A stretch of DNA of 33,842 bases from Candidatus Hydrogenedentota bacterium (lineage in GTDB: Bacteria > Hydrogenedentota > Hydrogenedentia > Hydrogenedentales > GCA-2746185), in contig CANKTP010000021.1 in assembly GCA_947486375.1 (NCBI GenBank), forward strand, positions 1-33,842, written 5' to 3'. The notes under the pieces were generated by a model, which ran no database searches, had not been told where the DNA came from, and worked only from the letters and a program-made list of their open reading frames with translations. A program made the position numbers and the translations under genes. This document shows positions 23,475-31,204 of this stretch, one piece after another. The stretch's first letter is position 1. Each line of letters starts with the position of its first letter.

Positions 23475-26000
23475 TTGAATACCGATCCCGAGCACGCTCG
23501 AATCACCGGAATATTTGTCCAGCCGGACATTCGCCGTCATCGCCTCGCGGTGACGGTGTCGGCAAGCGCGCCCGGGACGGTACATGCGCGGATAGAAGGG
23601 GTCCCGGGTGTCGTGACTGCGCCCTGCGGCCCCTTGGCGTTATCGATCGCCGAGTACGTGCCTTGGTCGCCGGAAACGCCGGTTCTATATACCTTGCATT
23701 GCGAGTGGCACGATGGCGAACGGAAATTGGACACGCGGTCGGTTCGGTTCGGCATGCGGGAGCTGACGCTTAAGGAATCTCGCTTCTTCCTGAACAACCG
23801 GCCCATACACGTGCGCGGGTTCATTCCGGGCCCGCAGCCCCCGGCGAATCCCGCCGCGCTTCGCCGAATGGGGTGGAACCTAGTGCATCTCGCGGCAGAT
23901 TCGCTCGATCCGGCCGTGCTGGATGCCGCGGACGATTCGGGTTTGATGATTTGGGCGGGCTTGCGGACCGGCGTCGACGCCGCATGCGTTGCCGTCGAGA
24001 CCCATCGCAATCGGGCCTGCATCGTCGCATGGGAGACGCCCATGGACGACACCTTCTGCCGCCGCATCCGTGAGCTCGATCCCACGCGATTGATCGTGTC
24101 GGGATGCGGCGAGGCTGGGCGGACCCGCGTGCCGGCCCGCCTCATTCGCCCGTATCGGGATGAAGCGGAGTCAATCGAGGAGGTCCAGGCCTGGCCACGA
24201 ATGCCCTTGGATGGCCGTGCCGAGGCCGTGTTTGCCTCGTTGGGCGACGCGGGACACACCACGTATCTATCCAGCCTTGGGGACGGACCGTTACCCGGGC
24301 AGGATGACAAGAAATTTCAGGCGGGGTATCGGGAGCGAGGCCTCGACAATGTTTTCGACGGCCCTGGGGCAATGATTGACGCTGCGCGAGCCGTGTCGCG
24401 AGCGGGCGTGCAACGTGCCTTCGATCTGTTGCGGGCGAATCCGAAATGCGCCGGATATTCGTACCGGCCGGCCGGTCCCGATTGGGAAACCTGGAGCGGG
24501 GAATCCGCCGACCGGGCGCTCCGGGACGATATTCGGCCCGTGATTCACATGTCGGCCTCGAACCTCGTTCCCAGGCAGGATGTGCCGGTGACGATCGGCC
24601 TGATCAACGAACCGCGAATCGAGGGCCGCGGCGAGCTGTCGCTCCAAGTCGTGGGCCCCACCAACCAAGTGTTGTGGAAAAAGCGGCGGAGCGCGAAGAT
24701 TCCGCGTCATGGCCGTGAGCTCTGGGAGGGTAGCGTCGGCGCTTCGGGTTCGCACGGCACGCACCGGCTGCTCGCCCAGATTTATCGCGAAGGAGTCCGC
24801 GCCGGCGAAAACGAAATCGAATTCCACGTGTTCGAGCCGGCACAGACCTGCGACATCGCGGTCAACCTGGTGGATCCGCAGGGGCGATGGGCCGAGCGGG
24901 TGCGGGCATTCGTCAAGCCCTCGAATCTCCAGGCGCCGGTTCACGTCATTCCGCCCATGGCGGACACGATTCGGGCCTATCCCGACAACGAACTGGGCCA
25001 CATCCTTGGCCAGGTCCGCGAGGGTGCCGTGGCCATCGCGTTCCAGCCCCCGGCCGATTGGAACGATCTGGCCGACCTTATCGACCCGGGTTTGCGGGCG
25101 ACCAGCCTCCCGGACCTCGGCTCGAGTGCGTTTCATTACGCGAAATTGCACCCCGTGTTCGATTATCTCCCGGCCCGCGGCGTCATGGGCGACCCGTATG
25201 CCGGCGTACTCCCCTTGCGCAGCTTCGCCGAGATGGGAGACGAGGACATCAGCGGCTGTTACGACCCGGTCCAGGCCGCCTGGGGAAATAACATCCTCGT
25301 GCGGCGCTACGGGAGCGGGCGAATTGTGTTCACGCATTTGCGGGTGCTCGATTCCTTGGCGACAGACCCGGTGGCGGCGCATTTGTTCGTGAACTTGGTC
25401 AAACACTTCGCCCGGCGCTCGGTCCCAACGGGCGGCATCTTGCCCGTCCACCAGCCGTCGGTCGAATGGTTGCGCCGGGAAGCCACAACGCGAATCCGCA
25501 AATGGATGGCCATCGGTCCGTTTCCCAATCCCGGGGGAACCGGCCATTCCACGGAGTTCCCGCCCGAGGCCCATCGCGATTTTCAATCGCCGATCGAGAT
25601 GGCGCATGGGGCAACACCTTGGACCGCGCATCATACGCGGGCGGACCAGGGGCACCGGCTCGACTTCCGCGAGGCATTGCCGCACCCCTTGGGCGGCGAA
25701 ATTCGGTATAGCGCCGGCACCGCGTATGCCTACGCGGAGTTCGCCGCGGACACGCGAAGCGATGCCATCGCGAGGGTCGGTACACAAGATCCGACCAAAA
25801 TGTGGTTGAACGGAAATCTCGTGTTCGAGTCGAAGGAATCCCACGGACCGGACTATGTCGACTATCGCGATGCGGGCGTATTCGTCAAGCAAGGCAGGAA
25901 CACGCTGCTCGCCAAGGTTTCCGCCGGTCCCGGTCCGTTCGGATTTAGTCTCGAATTCAATCCGGGCCGGGACCCCCTGGCCATAAAGTGGTGGAAATGA
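23475..26000 (+). CDS. GH2-like glycoside hydrolase relative, 5'-truncated and probably non-catalytic
   Basis: An 841-residue reading from a TTG codon without a clear ribosome site. Residues about 10-95 form a GH2-type immunoglobulin sandwich ending 'WSPETPVLYTLHCEWHDGE' and 'RSVRFGMREL'. The start of a TIM barrel follows (FFLNNRPIHVRGF, then RRMGWNLVHL). In GH2 enzymes the acid/base lies in a W-x-x-x-NE motif; here the matching place reads IVAWETPMDD, so the Asn-Glu pair is lost. Later segments look like an Ig domain (about 370-450), a GATase-like fold and a C-terminal domain with WMAIGPFPNP and 'KMWLNGNLVFESKES', common in hydrolases. The N-terminal jelly roll normal to GH2 is missing and a transposase scrap lies just upstream. 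It is best treated as a truncated, possibly dead gene. Confidence 0.6.
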   Translation: MNTDPEHARITGIFVQPDIRRHRLAVTVSASAPGTVHARIEGVPGVVTAPCGPLALSIAEYVPWSPETPVLYTLHCEWHDGERKLDTRSVRFGMRELTLKESRFFLNNRPIHVRGFIPGPQPPANPAALRRMGWNLVHLAADSLDPAVLDAADDSGLMIWAGLRTGVDAACVAVETHRNRACIVAWETPMDDTFCRRIRELDPTRLIVSGCGEAGRTRVPARLIRPYRDEAESIEEVQAWPRMPLDGRAEAVFASLGDAGHTTYLSSLGDGPLPGQDDKKFQAGYRERGLDNVFDGPGAMIDAARAVSRAGVQRAFDLLRANPKCAGYSYRPAGPDWETWSGESADRALRDDIRPVIHMSASNLVPRQDVPVTIGLINEPRIEGRGELSLQVVGPTNQVLWKKRRSAKIPRHGRELWEGSVGASGSHGTHRLLAQIYREGVRAGENEIEFHVFEPAQTCDIAVNLVDPQGRWAERVRAFVKPSNLQAPVHVIPPMADTIRAYPDNELGHILGQVREGAVAIAFQPPADWNDLADLIDPGLRATSLPDLGSSAFHYAKLHPVFDYLPARGVMGDPYAGVLPLRSFAEMGDEDISGCYDPVQAAWGNNILVRRYGSGRIVFTHLRVLDSLATDPVAAHLFVNLVKHFARRSVPTGGILPVHQPSVEWLRREATTRIRKWMAIGPFPNPGGTGHSTEFPPEAHRDFQSPIEMAHGATPWTAHHTRADQGHRLDFREALPHPLGGEIRYSAGTAYAYAEFAADTRSDAIARVGTQDPTKMWLNGNLVFESKESHGPDYVDYRDAGVFVKQGRNTLLAKVSAGPGPFGFSLEFNPGRDPLAIKWWK

Positions 26001-26050
26001 ACCCCGCCCGCCGTGATAGGGTTTGGAAGGGTTTGGATCGCGGCATACTC

Positions 26051-26055
26051 GGAGG
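26051..26055 (+). promoter_or_regulatory. Ribosome binding site deciding the esterase start
   Basis: GGAGG lies 7 nt before the ATG at 26063, where a signal peptide begins. This rejects the longer in-frame reading from 25988, which overlaps the end of the GH2-like gene. Confidence 0.7.
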
Positions 26056-26062
26056 ACTAACG

Positions 26063-27031
26063 ATGTCAATACGCCACGCACGCTGCGCGGTCACTCTCGC
26101 GGCCCTATTGGTTTTCATGGCGAAGGCCGTCGCGGAGCCGCTTCCCGTGACGACGGCGTCGTTCGAAGCGCCATCCGTCGGCCGCACCTTGAAATACAAC
26201 ATTGTGTTTCCAGAGGGATACGATAGTTCTTCGGAACGGTATCCGGTCCTGTATTTGTTGCACGGGCTGACGAGCCACTATCGGCTTTGGGCCATGATGG
26301 GGGTGCCAGATTATGCGCGGAATCATGATTTCATCGTGGTGATGCCGGACGCGGGAAATTCATGGTACATCAATTGGGCGGAGAGCGGCGGTGGACAGAA
26401 GAACCGCTGGGAAGACTACATGGTGGCCGACCTCGTGGGGCATATCGATGCGACCTACCGGACGATCGCCAAGCGAGAAGGCCGGGCGATCTGCGGGCTC
26501 TCGATGGGCGGGTACGGCGCCATAATGCTTGGCTTGCGTCATCCGGAAATGTTTTGCGCGATTGGCAGTCATAGCGGGGCCCTCGGGTACGCAAGGGATT
26601 GGCGCAAGCGCATCGAGTCCGGCGACACTGCGGTTCGTCGAGACCGGGAGCCGTCGACCACCCCGATGAAGATAATTGACACGCCCGGGTTCAGCAGCGC
26701 CGCCGAGCGATACCCCGACGGCAAACCCTTTCTCACCGCCGCCGATTGCGACAAGTACGATCCCTTCGTCCTCGTACTCGAAGTGCCGAGGGAGAACATG
26801 CCCCACATTTACCTCGATTGCGGTACGGAAGATCGCTTGATCGACGCGGCGCGCGCATTTCGGCAGGTGTTGGTCGACCACAAGATTCCCTTCACCTACT
26901 CCGAATCCCCCGGCGGACATGTCCCCACCTATTGGTCCCGGGAGGTGTCGCAATCGATGGCGGTCCAATATGCCATCGTGCAACGAAATCTTACGGGCGG
27001 CGCGAAGTTTTCCGCGCAACCGGCGGATTGA
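26063..27031 (+). CDS. Secreted alpha/beta-hydrolase esterase (PF00756 type)
   Basis: A 322-residue exported esterase. Residues 1-24 are a signal peptide (IRHARCAVTLAALLVFMAKA). The core has YPVLYLLHGLTSHYRLW (oxyanion region), the nucleophile elbow GLSMGGYGA, an acid residue in LDCGTEDRLID and the histidine in ESPGGHVPTYW. This is the order of the D-esterase/feruloyl-esterase/S-formylglutathione-hydrolase family. The signal peptide favours release of acyl or feruloyl groups from extracellular polysaccharide or esters. It follows the GH2-like gene by 62 nt on the same strand, so both may belong to a carbohydrate-degradation locus. The gene converges on the histidine kinase with only 33 bp between stops. 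Confidence 0.88.
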   Translation: MSIRHARCAVTLAALLVFMAKAVAEPLPVTTASFEAPSVGRTLKYNIVFPEGYDSSSERYPVLYLLHGLTSHYRLWAMMGVPDYARNHDFIVVMPDAGNSWYINWAESGGGQKNRWEDYMVADLVGHIDATYRTIAKREGRAICGLSMGGYGAIMLGLRHPEMFCAIGSHSGALGYARDWRKRIESGDTAVRRDREPSTTPMKIIDTPGFSSAAERYPDGKPFLTAADCDKYDPFVLVLEVPRENMPHIYLDCGTEDRLIDAARAFRQVLVDHKIPFTYSESPGGHVPTYWSREVSQSMAVQYAIVQRNLTGGAKFSAQPAD

Positions 27032-27064
27032 ATCGCGCCCCGCTGGACAGGCCCCGACGTATTC

Positions 27065-28156
27065 CTACTCCGTACGGCCTTGGATGGTGGGGACCCGGAC
27101 CTCGAATCGGGCCCCGCCCCTCGGACGGTTCCCGTACGTGACGCTGCCTCCCTGGGTGGTCACAATCCGTTGCACAATGGAGAGACCTAGTCCGGTACCG
27201 TCGCGCTTTTGGGTAAAGAACGGCGAGAAAAGGTCCTGGGCGGCGCCCAGGTGAATTCCGGGGCCGTCGTCGAGGATTTCGAAATGGGTGAATAGGCCCG
27301 CCTGTTCCACGCCCACCGAAACGTGCCCGCCCGTGTCGACCGCATCGATCGCGTTACCAATAATGTTGGCCAAGGCCTCGGACAATCGCTCCGCATCCAC
27401 ATGCATCGGCGAAAACGGCCCGCATTCGGCGCTCTCGAGGTGTACCGCCTTTCCCTCGGCGCGGTGCCGGCAAAGTTGAAACGCCCGGTCGACAATGTCC
27501 CCCACGAGTGACGCCGACGGCTGTAGTTCGAATGGCTTGGCGAATCCCAGGAACTGTGCAATGGCCCTCTCGAGCAGCCTGGCTTCGTCAAGAATCGATT
27601 TCACGCCCTTGTACGCCTTGTCATCGTCCGCAAATTGCCGCAACAGGAGCTCGGAGCGGCCCAAAATGATCATCAACGGATTGCGAAGCTCGTGGACGAC
27701 GCCGGCCGCGAGTTCTCCCAGTTGGGCCAACTGTTTGTTCAGGTCCGCCGCGCGCTCGAGCTTGCGACGCTCCGTCATGTCGGTAAACAGGAATATGGCG
27801 CCGTTGGACCTCCCGGGGCCCTCCAGCGGCGAAACCGAGACCCCGATTTCGATCTGCTTTGCATCGGGTTCCCCCATGAAAAACTCCCGCCGCGGCATGG
27901 GTTGGCGCGATCCGGCCATTTCGCCGAGGATATCGAGGAACGGGCGCAGCGCATCGTGGCCGCCCAGCCATTGGCCCGGCTGCAAGGCCCCGGCGGGCAG
28001 CCCGAGGTGTTCGTGGGCGGCGGCGTTCGTCGCGAGGATATGTCCCGCCGCATCGGCGGTAATCACGCCCGACGTCAAGCTGCGCACGATCTGTTCGTAA
28101 TAGGAGGAGGCGTCTGGCGCGGATTCCGTCAACTGTCCGGGGTCGCCCGTGGTCAT
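27065..28156 (-). CDS. Cytoplasmic PAS sensor histidine kinase (orphan, NtrB-like)
   Basis: A 363-residue kinase without membrane spans. A PAS domain (about 20-130) ends in the usual 'IFLFTDMTERRKLE' linker. The H-box is ELAAGVVHELRNP with H155. The N-box is ALANIIGNAIDAV (N268), G1 is DDGPG and G2 is GTGLGLSIV. It autophosphorylates H155 and passes phosphate to a response regulator, but no regulator gene is adjacent. ATG 28156 overlaps the rsmA stop as ATGA, so it is translated with rsmA. A longer reading to 28450 lies inside rsmA and is not coding. The signal sensed by the PAS domain is unknown. Confidence 0.9.
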   Translation of the reverse strand: MTTGDPGQLTESAPDASSYYEQIVRSLTSGVITADAAGHILATNAAAHEHLGLPAGALQPGQWLGGHDALRPFLDILGEMAGSRQPMPRREFFMGEPDAKQIEIGVSVSPLEGPGRSNGAIFLFTDMTERRKLERAADLNKQLAQLGELAAGVVHELRNPLMIILGRSELLLRQFADDDKAYKGVKSILDEARLLERAIAQFLGFAKPFELQPSASLVGDIVDRAFQLCRHRAEGKAVHLESAECGPFSPMHVDAERLSEALANIIGNAIDAVDTGGHVSVGVEQAGLFTHFEILDDGPGIHLGAAQDLFSPFFTQKRDGTGLGLSIVQRIVTTQGGSVTYGNRPRGGARFEVRVPTIQGRTE

Positions 28157-29037
28157 GCGTTTCGTCCCCGCTCCGTCCCCGCTCCGCCGATGCGTTCGCC
28201 GATGGCGGCGGCAAGGGCCGCGAATTCGTCGAGAGAAACGGACTGGGGACGGCGCCCCGGATCGATGCCCGTGGCGTCGAGCGCGTCCATGACCGCCTCT
28301 TGGGGCGCCCCGAAGTTCCCCGAACGGGTCAAGGAATTGCGGAGCGTTTTGCGGCGTTGCGAGAACGCGGCCCGGATTATCGAAAACAAGAACTCGGTTT
28401 CCACGCCCTCGAAGCGTTGGCCCGGGCGATTGCGGAGCCGGACGATGCAACTGTGGACCTTCGGGCGCGGTTGAAAACAGGTATTGGGGACCTTGTGGAC
28501 AATGTCGACATGCGAATAATATTGCGCCGCCAGGGAGAGGACCCCGTAGTCATGCGCGCCCACGGGCGCGCCCATCCGCATGCCGACCTCTTCTTGCACC
28601 ATCACTACCATTCGCTCGAAGTACACCGGCGATTCCCAAAAATGGAACAGGATGGGCGTGGTAATGTAATAGGGGAGATTCGACACCATTTTGTACACGG
28701 TGCCGCCGGGAATGTATTCGCCCAGGAGCTTTGGGACGGAATGGTTCAAGATGTCGCCCCGGAACAGCCGGACGTTCGGGAGTTTGCCGAACTGGTCCTC
28801 GAGACAGGGCATGAAGGTCCGGTCGATCTCGACCGCCAACAACCGCCCGGCGTGCTTGCACAGGCGGCCCGTGAGCGCACCGAGCCCCGCGCCGACCTCG
28901 ATCACGTCGTCCGAGTGCGTAATCGACGCGGCGTCCGTCATGATGCGGTTGATATTGTCGTCCAGAAGCAAGTTCTGGCCGAGACTCTTCTTGAATTCGA
29001 TACCGTATTTTTCGCGCAGATCAGCGAGCGCAGACAC
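28153..29037 (-). CDS. rsmA: 16S rRNA adenine dimethyltransferase
   Basis: A 294-residue enzyme (KsgA) that dimethylates A1518 and A1519 in helix 45 of 16S rRNA during small-subunit assembly. The opening 'KSLGQNLLLDDNINRIM' matches the family's K-x-x-GQNFL-D start. The SAM loop is VIEVGAGLGALT, and the catalytic motif NLPYYITTPI is intact. The C-terminal helical part has 'FSQRRKTLRNSL'. Start is GTG at 29037, supported by GAGG 6 nt upstream. The stop overlaps the start of the histidine kinase by 4 nt. A divergent promoter region separates it from the cyclase gene. The first glutamine of GQNF is kept, but Phe is replaced by Leu, a mild change. Confidence 0.95.
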   Translation of the reverse strand: MSALADLREKYGIEFKKSLGQNLLLDDNINRIMTDAASITHSDDVIEVGAGLGALTGRLCKHAGRLLAVEIDRTFMPCLEDQFGKLPNVRLFRGDILNHSVPKLLGEYIPGGTVYKMVSNLPYYITTPILFHFWESPVYFERMVVMVQEEVGMRMGAPVGAHDYGVLSLAAQYYSHVDIVHKVPNTCFQPRPKVHSCIVRLRNRPGQRFEGVETEFLFSIIRAAFSQRRKTLRNSLTRSGNFGAPQEAVMDALDATGIDPGRRPQSVSLDEFAALAAAIGERIGGAGTERGRNA

Positions 29038-29062
29038 GCTTCACCTCGGGGTTTGTGCCGCA

Positions 29063-29091
29063 AGGATAGAACATGCGGGCGGGCGCTTCAA
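29063..29091 (-). promoter_or_regulatory. Candidate sigma-70 promoter for rsmA-histidine kinase
   Basis: On the minus strand, TTGAAG (29091-29086), exactly 17 nt, then TATCCT (29068-29063); each box is 4/6. It would start transcription near 29056, about 20 nt upstream of the GTG start. Confidence 0.45.
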
Positions 29092-29104
29092 GAATGGCGT
29101 GACC

Positions 29105-29122
29105 CGCCCGATTGATCGGGCG
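29105..29122. promoter_or_regulatory. Operator-like palindrome overlapping the cyclase -35 box
   Basis: CGCCCGAT and ATCGGGCG are perfect 8-bp inverted halves around a central TG. The dyad covers the whole -35 hexamer of the FHA-GAF-cyclase promoter and lies 14 bp from the -35 of the divergent rsmA promoter, so a bound repressor could affect both. No U-run or coding role explains it. Confidence 0.5.
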
Positions 29123-29140
29123 CGGGGGCGTTGATATTAT
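29112..29140 (+). promoter_or_regulatory. Sigma-70-like promoter of the FHA-GAF-adenylate cyclase gene
   Basis: TTGATC (29112-29117, 4/6), 17-nt spacer, TATTAT (29135-29140, 5/6). Start of transcription near 29147 would leave a leader of about 14 nt that begins with the AGGA ribosome site (29148-29151). Confidence 0.55.
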
Positions 29141-29160
29141 CTCGGCGAGGAAAAGCGTCG

Positions 29161-30807
29161 ATGCCCCAATTGATCATAGAACAGCCCGGGGTTCCCCCGA
29201 TGACGGTCGATTTGACCGACGCGGAGACCGGACTAGGGCGCTCGGAGGACAACACCATCGTCCTCGTCGCAGACGAGGTGTCGCGGTATCATGCGAAAAT
29301 TAAAATCCAGGGCGAGAAGACCGTCCTCGAGGATCTGAAGAGCCTCAACGGGACGTACGTCAATCGGCAGCGGATCGTCGAGCGCATCTTGGCGGACAAC
29401 GACGAGGTATGGTTCGGGGGCAAATGCCGCGCCATTTTCCGGGACGATACCGAGACCTTGAAGAAACAGCGGAAGCTCGAGGTCGACGAATCCAAGATGC
29501 GGCGGGTCGCCGAAATCGCCAAGGAAATGGAAAACGTTTCCGCGAACATGACGATGATGGGGGTGCGGCAAAGCGGCCCGGTCAACCTGACGATGACCGG
29601 CGAGGCCGCCCCCAAGTTAAACGAGATGGAACTCGTAAAGATGAGCCGGGCGTTTCGCCGGCTCGACGCCCTCTACAAGGCAAGCAAGCTCATCTCGTCG
29701 GACTTCGTGCTATCGAAGCGCATGCAGGAGATGCTGGACCTGGCCATTGACGTCATGGGCGCGGACCGCGGGTTCCTCATGCTCCGCGAGGAAGGCACCG
29801 AGAACCTGAGCTTGGCCGTCGCCCGCGAGATGGGGGCCGAGCTGGGCCAGGCCAGTTCGCCGAGCATGGGCATCGCGCGGCGCGCCGCAGTCGAGGGTGA
29901 GCCTGTCTTGATGGCGAATTCCGGCGCGAACCAGGAATTCGGGTCCCGCGACAGCATTATCCGCCTGCGCATCCTGAGCGCGATGTGCGTTCCCTTGCGC
30001 GTCGAGGACCGGATTCTCGGGGCGCTGTACGTAGACTCGCGCAAGGCCACCACGAATTTTACCGAGGAAGACCTCGAACTCTTCCAGGCCCTTGCCAACC
30101 AGTCCGCGATGGCGATCGAAAATGTCCGGCTCTACGAACGCATGGTCGAGGCGGAGAAAAAACGCGCCAGTCTCGGCCGCTTCCTTTCGCCGGCGATCGT
30201 CGAGGTCATCATGGGCAACGACAAGGACCTCGAGCTGGGAGGACAGACCTGCGAGGTCACGACCATGTTCTGCGACATCCGCTCGTTTACCCCGATGGCC
30301 GAGCGCATGGAGCCCCAGGCGCTAGTCAGCCTGCTGAATGAGCACTTTACCGCCATGACCGAGATCGTGTTCCAATTCCAAGGGACCCTCGACAAATATA
30401 TCGGCGATTGCGTCATGGCGCTCTTCGGAGCCCCGTTCTCGTCCGGCAAGGACGCCGTCCAATCCATCCGGGCGGGCCTCGCGATGCAGGCCAAGAACGC
30501 CGAGCTGAACATTCGCCGGGTCAACGCGGGCCTCCCCCCCTTCGATATGGGCATCGGGATCAACACGGGCGACGTAGTGGCCGGGTTCATAGGTTCGCCC
30601 GACCGGATGGACTTCACCGTGCTCGGCGACCAAGTCAACATCGCGTCCCGGTTTTGCTCGGTGGCGCAGGCCGGGCAGGTGGTCGTGGGCGAGTCGACCT
30701 ACGAGTCCGTCAAGGACATTGTCGAGGCGCGATCCATCGGCACCACCATGCTCAAGGGAAAAGAGACGGCGGTTTACGCCTTCGAGATTCTCCGGCTCAA
30801 GGACTGA
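29161..30807 (+). CDS. FHA-GAF-adenylate cyclase (class III)
   Basis: A 548-residue cytoplasmic signalling enzyme. The FHA domain (about 5-95) has GLGRSEDN, then S41-R42-Y-H44 and SLNGTYVN, the phosphothreonine-binding set. A linker of about 70 residues follows. The GAF domain (about 165-325) includes 'ILSAMCVPLRVEDRILGALY'. The class III cyclase domain starts near 340 (LGRFLSPAIVEVI). Its metal aspartates are D372 (MFCDIRSFT) and D416, and K412 in DKYIGD plus the aspartate of MDFTVLGD favour ATP over GTP. N and R of the 'VNIASRF' segment complete the site. It makes cAMP, presumably in response to a phosphoprotein and a GAF ligand. ATG 29161 has AGGA 9 nt upstream. It is divergent from rsmA-kinase, and its stop abuts an IS remnant. 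Confidence 0.93.
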   Translation: MPQLIIEQPGVPPMTVDLTDAETGLGRSEDNTIVLVADEVSRYHAKIKIQGEKTVLEDLKSLNGTYVNRQRIVERILADNDEVWFGGKCRAIFRDDTETLKKQRKLEVDESKMRRVAEIAKEMENVSANMTMMGVRQSGPVNLTMTGEAAPKLNEMELVKMSRAFRRLDALYKASKLISSDFVLSKRMQEMLDLAIDVMGADRGFLMLREEGTENLSLAVAREMGAELGQASSPSMGIARRAAVEGEPVLMANSGANQEFGSRDSIIRLRILSAMCVPLRVEDRILGALYVDSRKATTNFTEEDLELFQALANQSAMAIENVRLYERMVEAEKKRASLGRFLSPAIVEVIMGNDKDLELGGQTCEVTTMFCDIRSFTPMAERMEPQALVSLLNEHFTAMTEIVFQFQGTLDKYIGDCVMALFGAPFSSGKDAVQSIRAGLAMQAKNAELNIRRVNAGLPPFDMGIGINTGDVVAGFIGSPDRMDFTVLGDQVNIASRFCSVAQAGQVVVGESTYESVKDIVEARSIGTTMLKGKETAVYAFEILRLKD

Positions 30808-30900
30808 AGCCCGCGCGTATCATCCGCCAGGGCGCGAAGCGCGCCGTGTTCATACTGCGCGCGCCACGTCGAGAGTTGCGACGAAAACAGTCCTTCACGA

Positions 30901-30925
30901 CGCAACCATGCCTTCGGCGTGGTTG
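30901..30925. repeat. 25-bp hairpin at the deletion point of the orfA remnant
   Basis: On the plus strand, GCAACCATGCC, loop TTC, GGCGTGGTTGC pair over 11 positions, with one T-G wobble in RNA and a C(UUCG)G-type tip. It replaces the missing middle of orfA. No U-run follows, so it is not a standard terminator of the cyclase gene, though it could slow RNA decay. Confidence 0.5.
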
Positions 30926-31018
30926 CACGACGCTGGCCTTGTACGCCGAAGTGAACCGTCGGCGTTTGCGGATTTCCAACACCTCCGGATCGGGAGGAAG
31001 GGGCACCGCCGCTTTGGG

Positions 31019-31076
31019 GGTCCCTCCACTACGTTCAGCCTCGCTACGCTCGTCTTCACTACGTTGCGGGACCCCC
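31019..31076. repeat. Hairpin-ended repeat inside the orfA remnant
   Basis: TTGGGGGTCCC near the start and GGGACCCCCAA at the end are perfect 11-bp inverted arms. Between them lie CACTACGTT twice and CGCTACGCT once, a short direct-repeat pattern. In the minus-strand frame this stretch encodes QRSEDERSEAERSGGT, unlike the orfA family, so it looks like a later insertion of a small palindromic repeat. Confidence 0.5.
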
Positions 31077-31129
31077 AAGGCGGCCACAGAGGCCTTGACC
31101 GGGTACATGGTACCTTTACGCATTGTCAT

Positions 31130-31204
31130 CTCCTGACCCTCTACACTAATTCCAAGGGGGAGACTGTCTCAATCATGTTGTCACAGAGGGGTTTCGACCG
31201 CCAC
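31130..31204. other. Probable left-over IS end next to the acyl-CoA dehydrogenase stop
   Basis: On the minus strand TGAGACAGTCTCCCC (near 31157-31171) lies upstream of the orfA start, at the position where an IS3-type end would be expected. No second copy of this end is found at 30808, so the other end is lost. No gene is visible here, and I see no terminator for the acyl-CoA dehydrogenase gene. Confidence 0.3.

Larger units (their letters stand above)
30808..31129 (-). pseudogene. Decayed IS3-like transposase orfA (HTH protein) with internal deletion
   Basis: From 31129 downwards the minus strand reads MTMRKGTMYPVKASVAALGV. A divergent stretch encoded by a hairpin (31019-31076) follows, then 'PDPEVLEIRKRRRFTSAYKA', the opening of IS3-type orfA proteins (PDPEV-EK-KRRRFTAEYK). 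Homology breaks at SVV. After a 25-bp hairpin it resumes in another frame as LRREGLFSSQLSTWRAQYEH and GALRALADDTRG, then ends at the cyclase stop. The normal 'READACTxPGEIGA' segment has been deleted and replaced by the hairpin. The probable orfA start is the Met at codon 3 (AGGAG 6 nt upstream). orfB is absent. This is an old remnant, not an active element. Confidence 0.72.

Noticed and set aside
23249-23530. 93-codon reading on the minus strand between the IS scrap and the GH2-like gene
   Set aside because: No recognisable motif, no ribosome site, and it runs antisense into the GH2-like frame.
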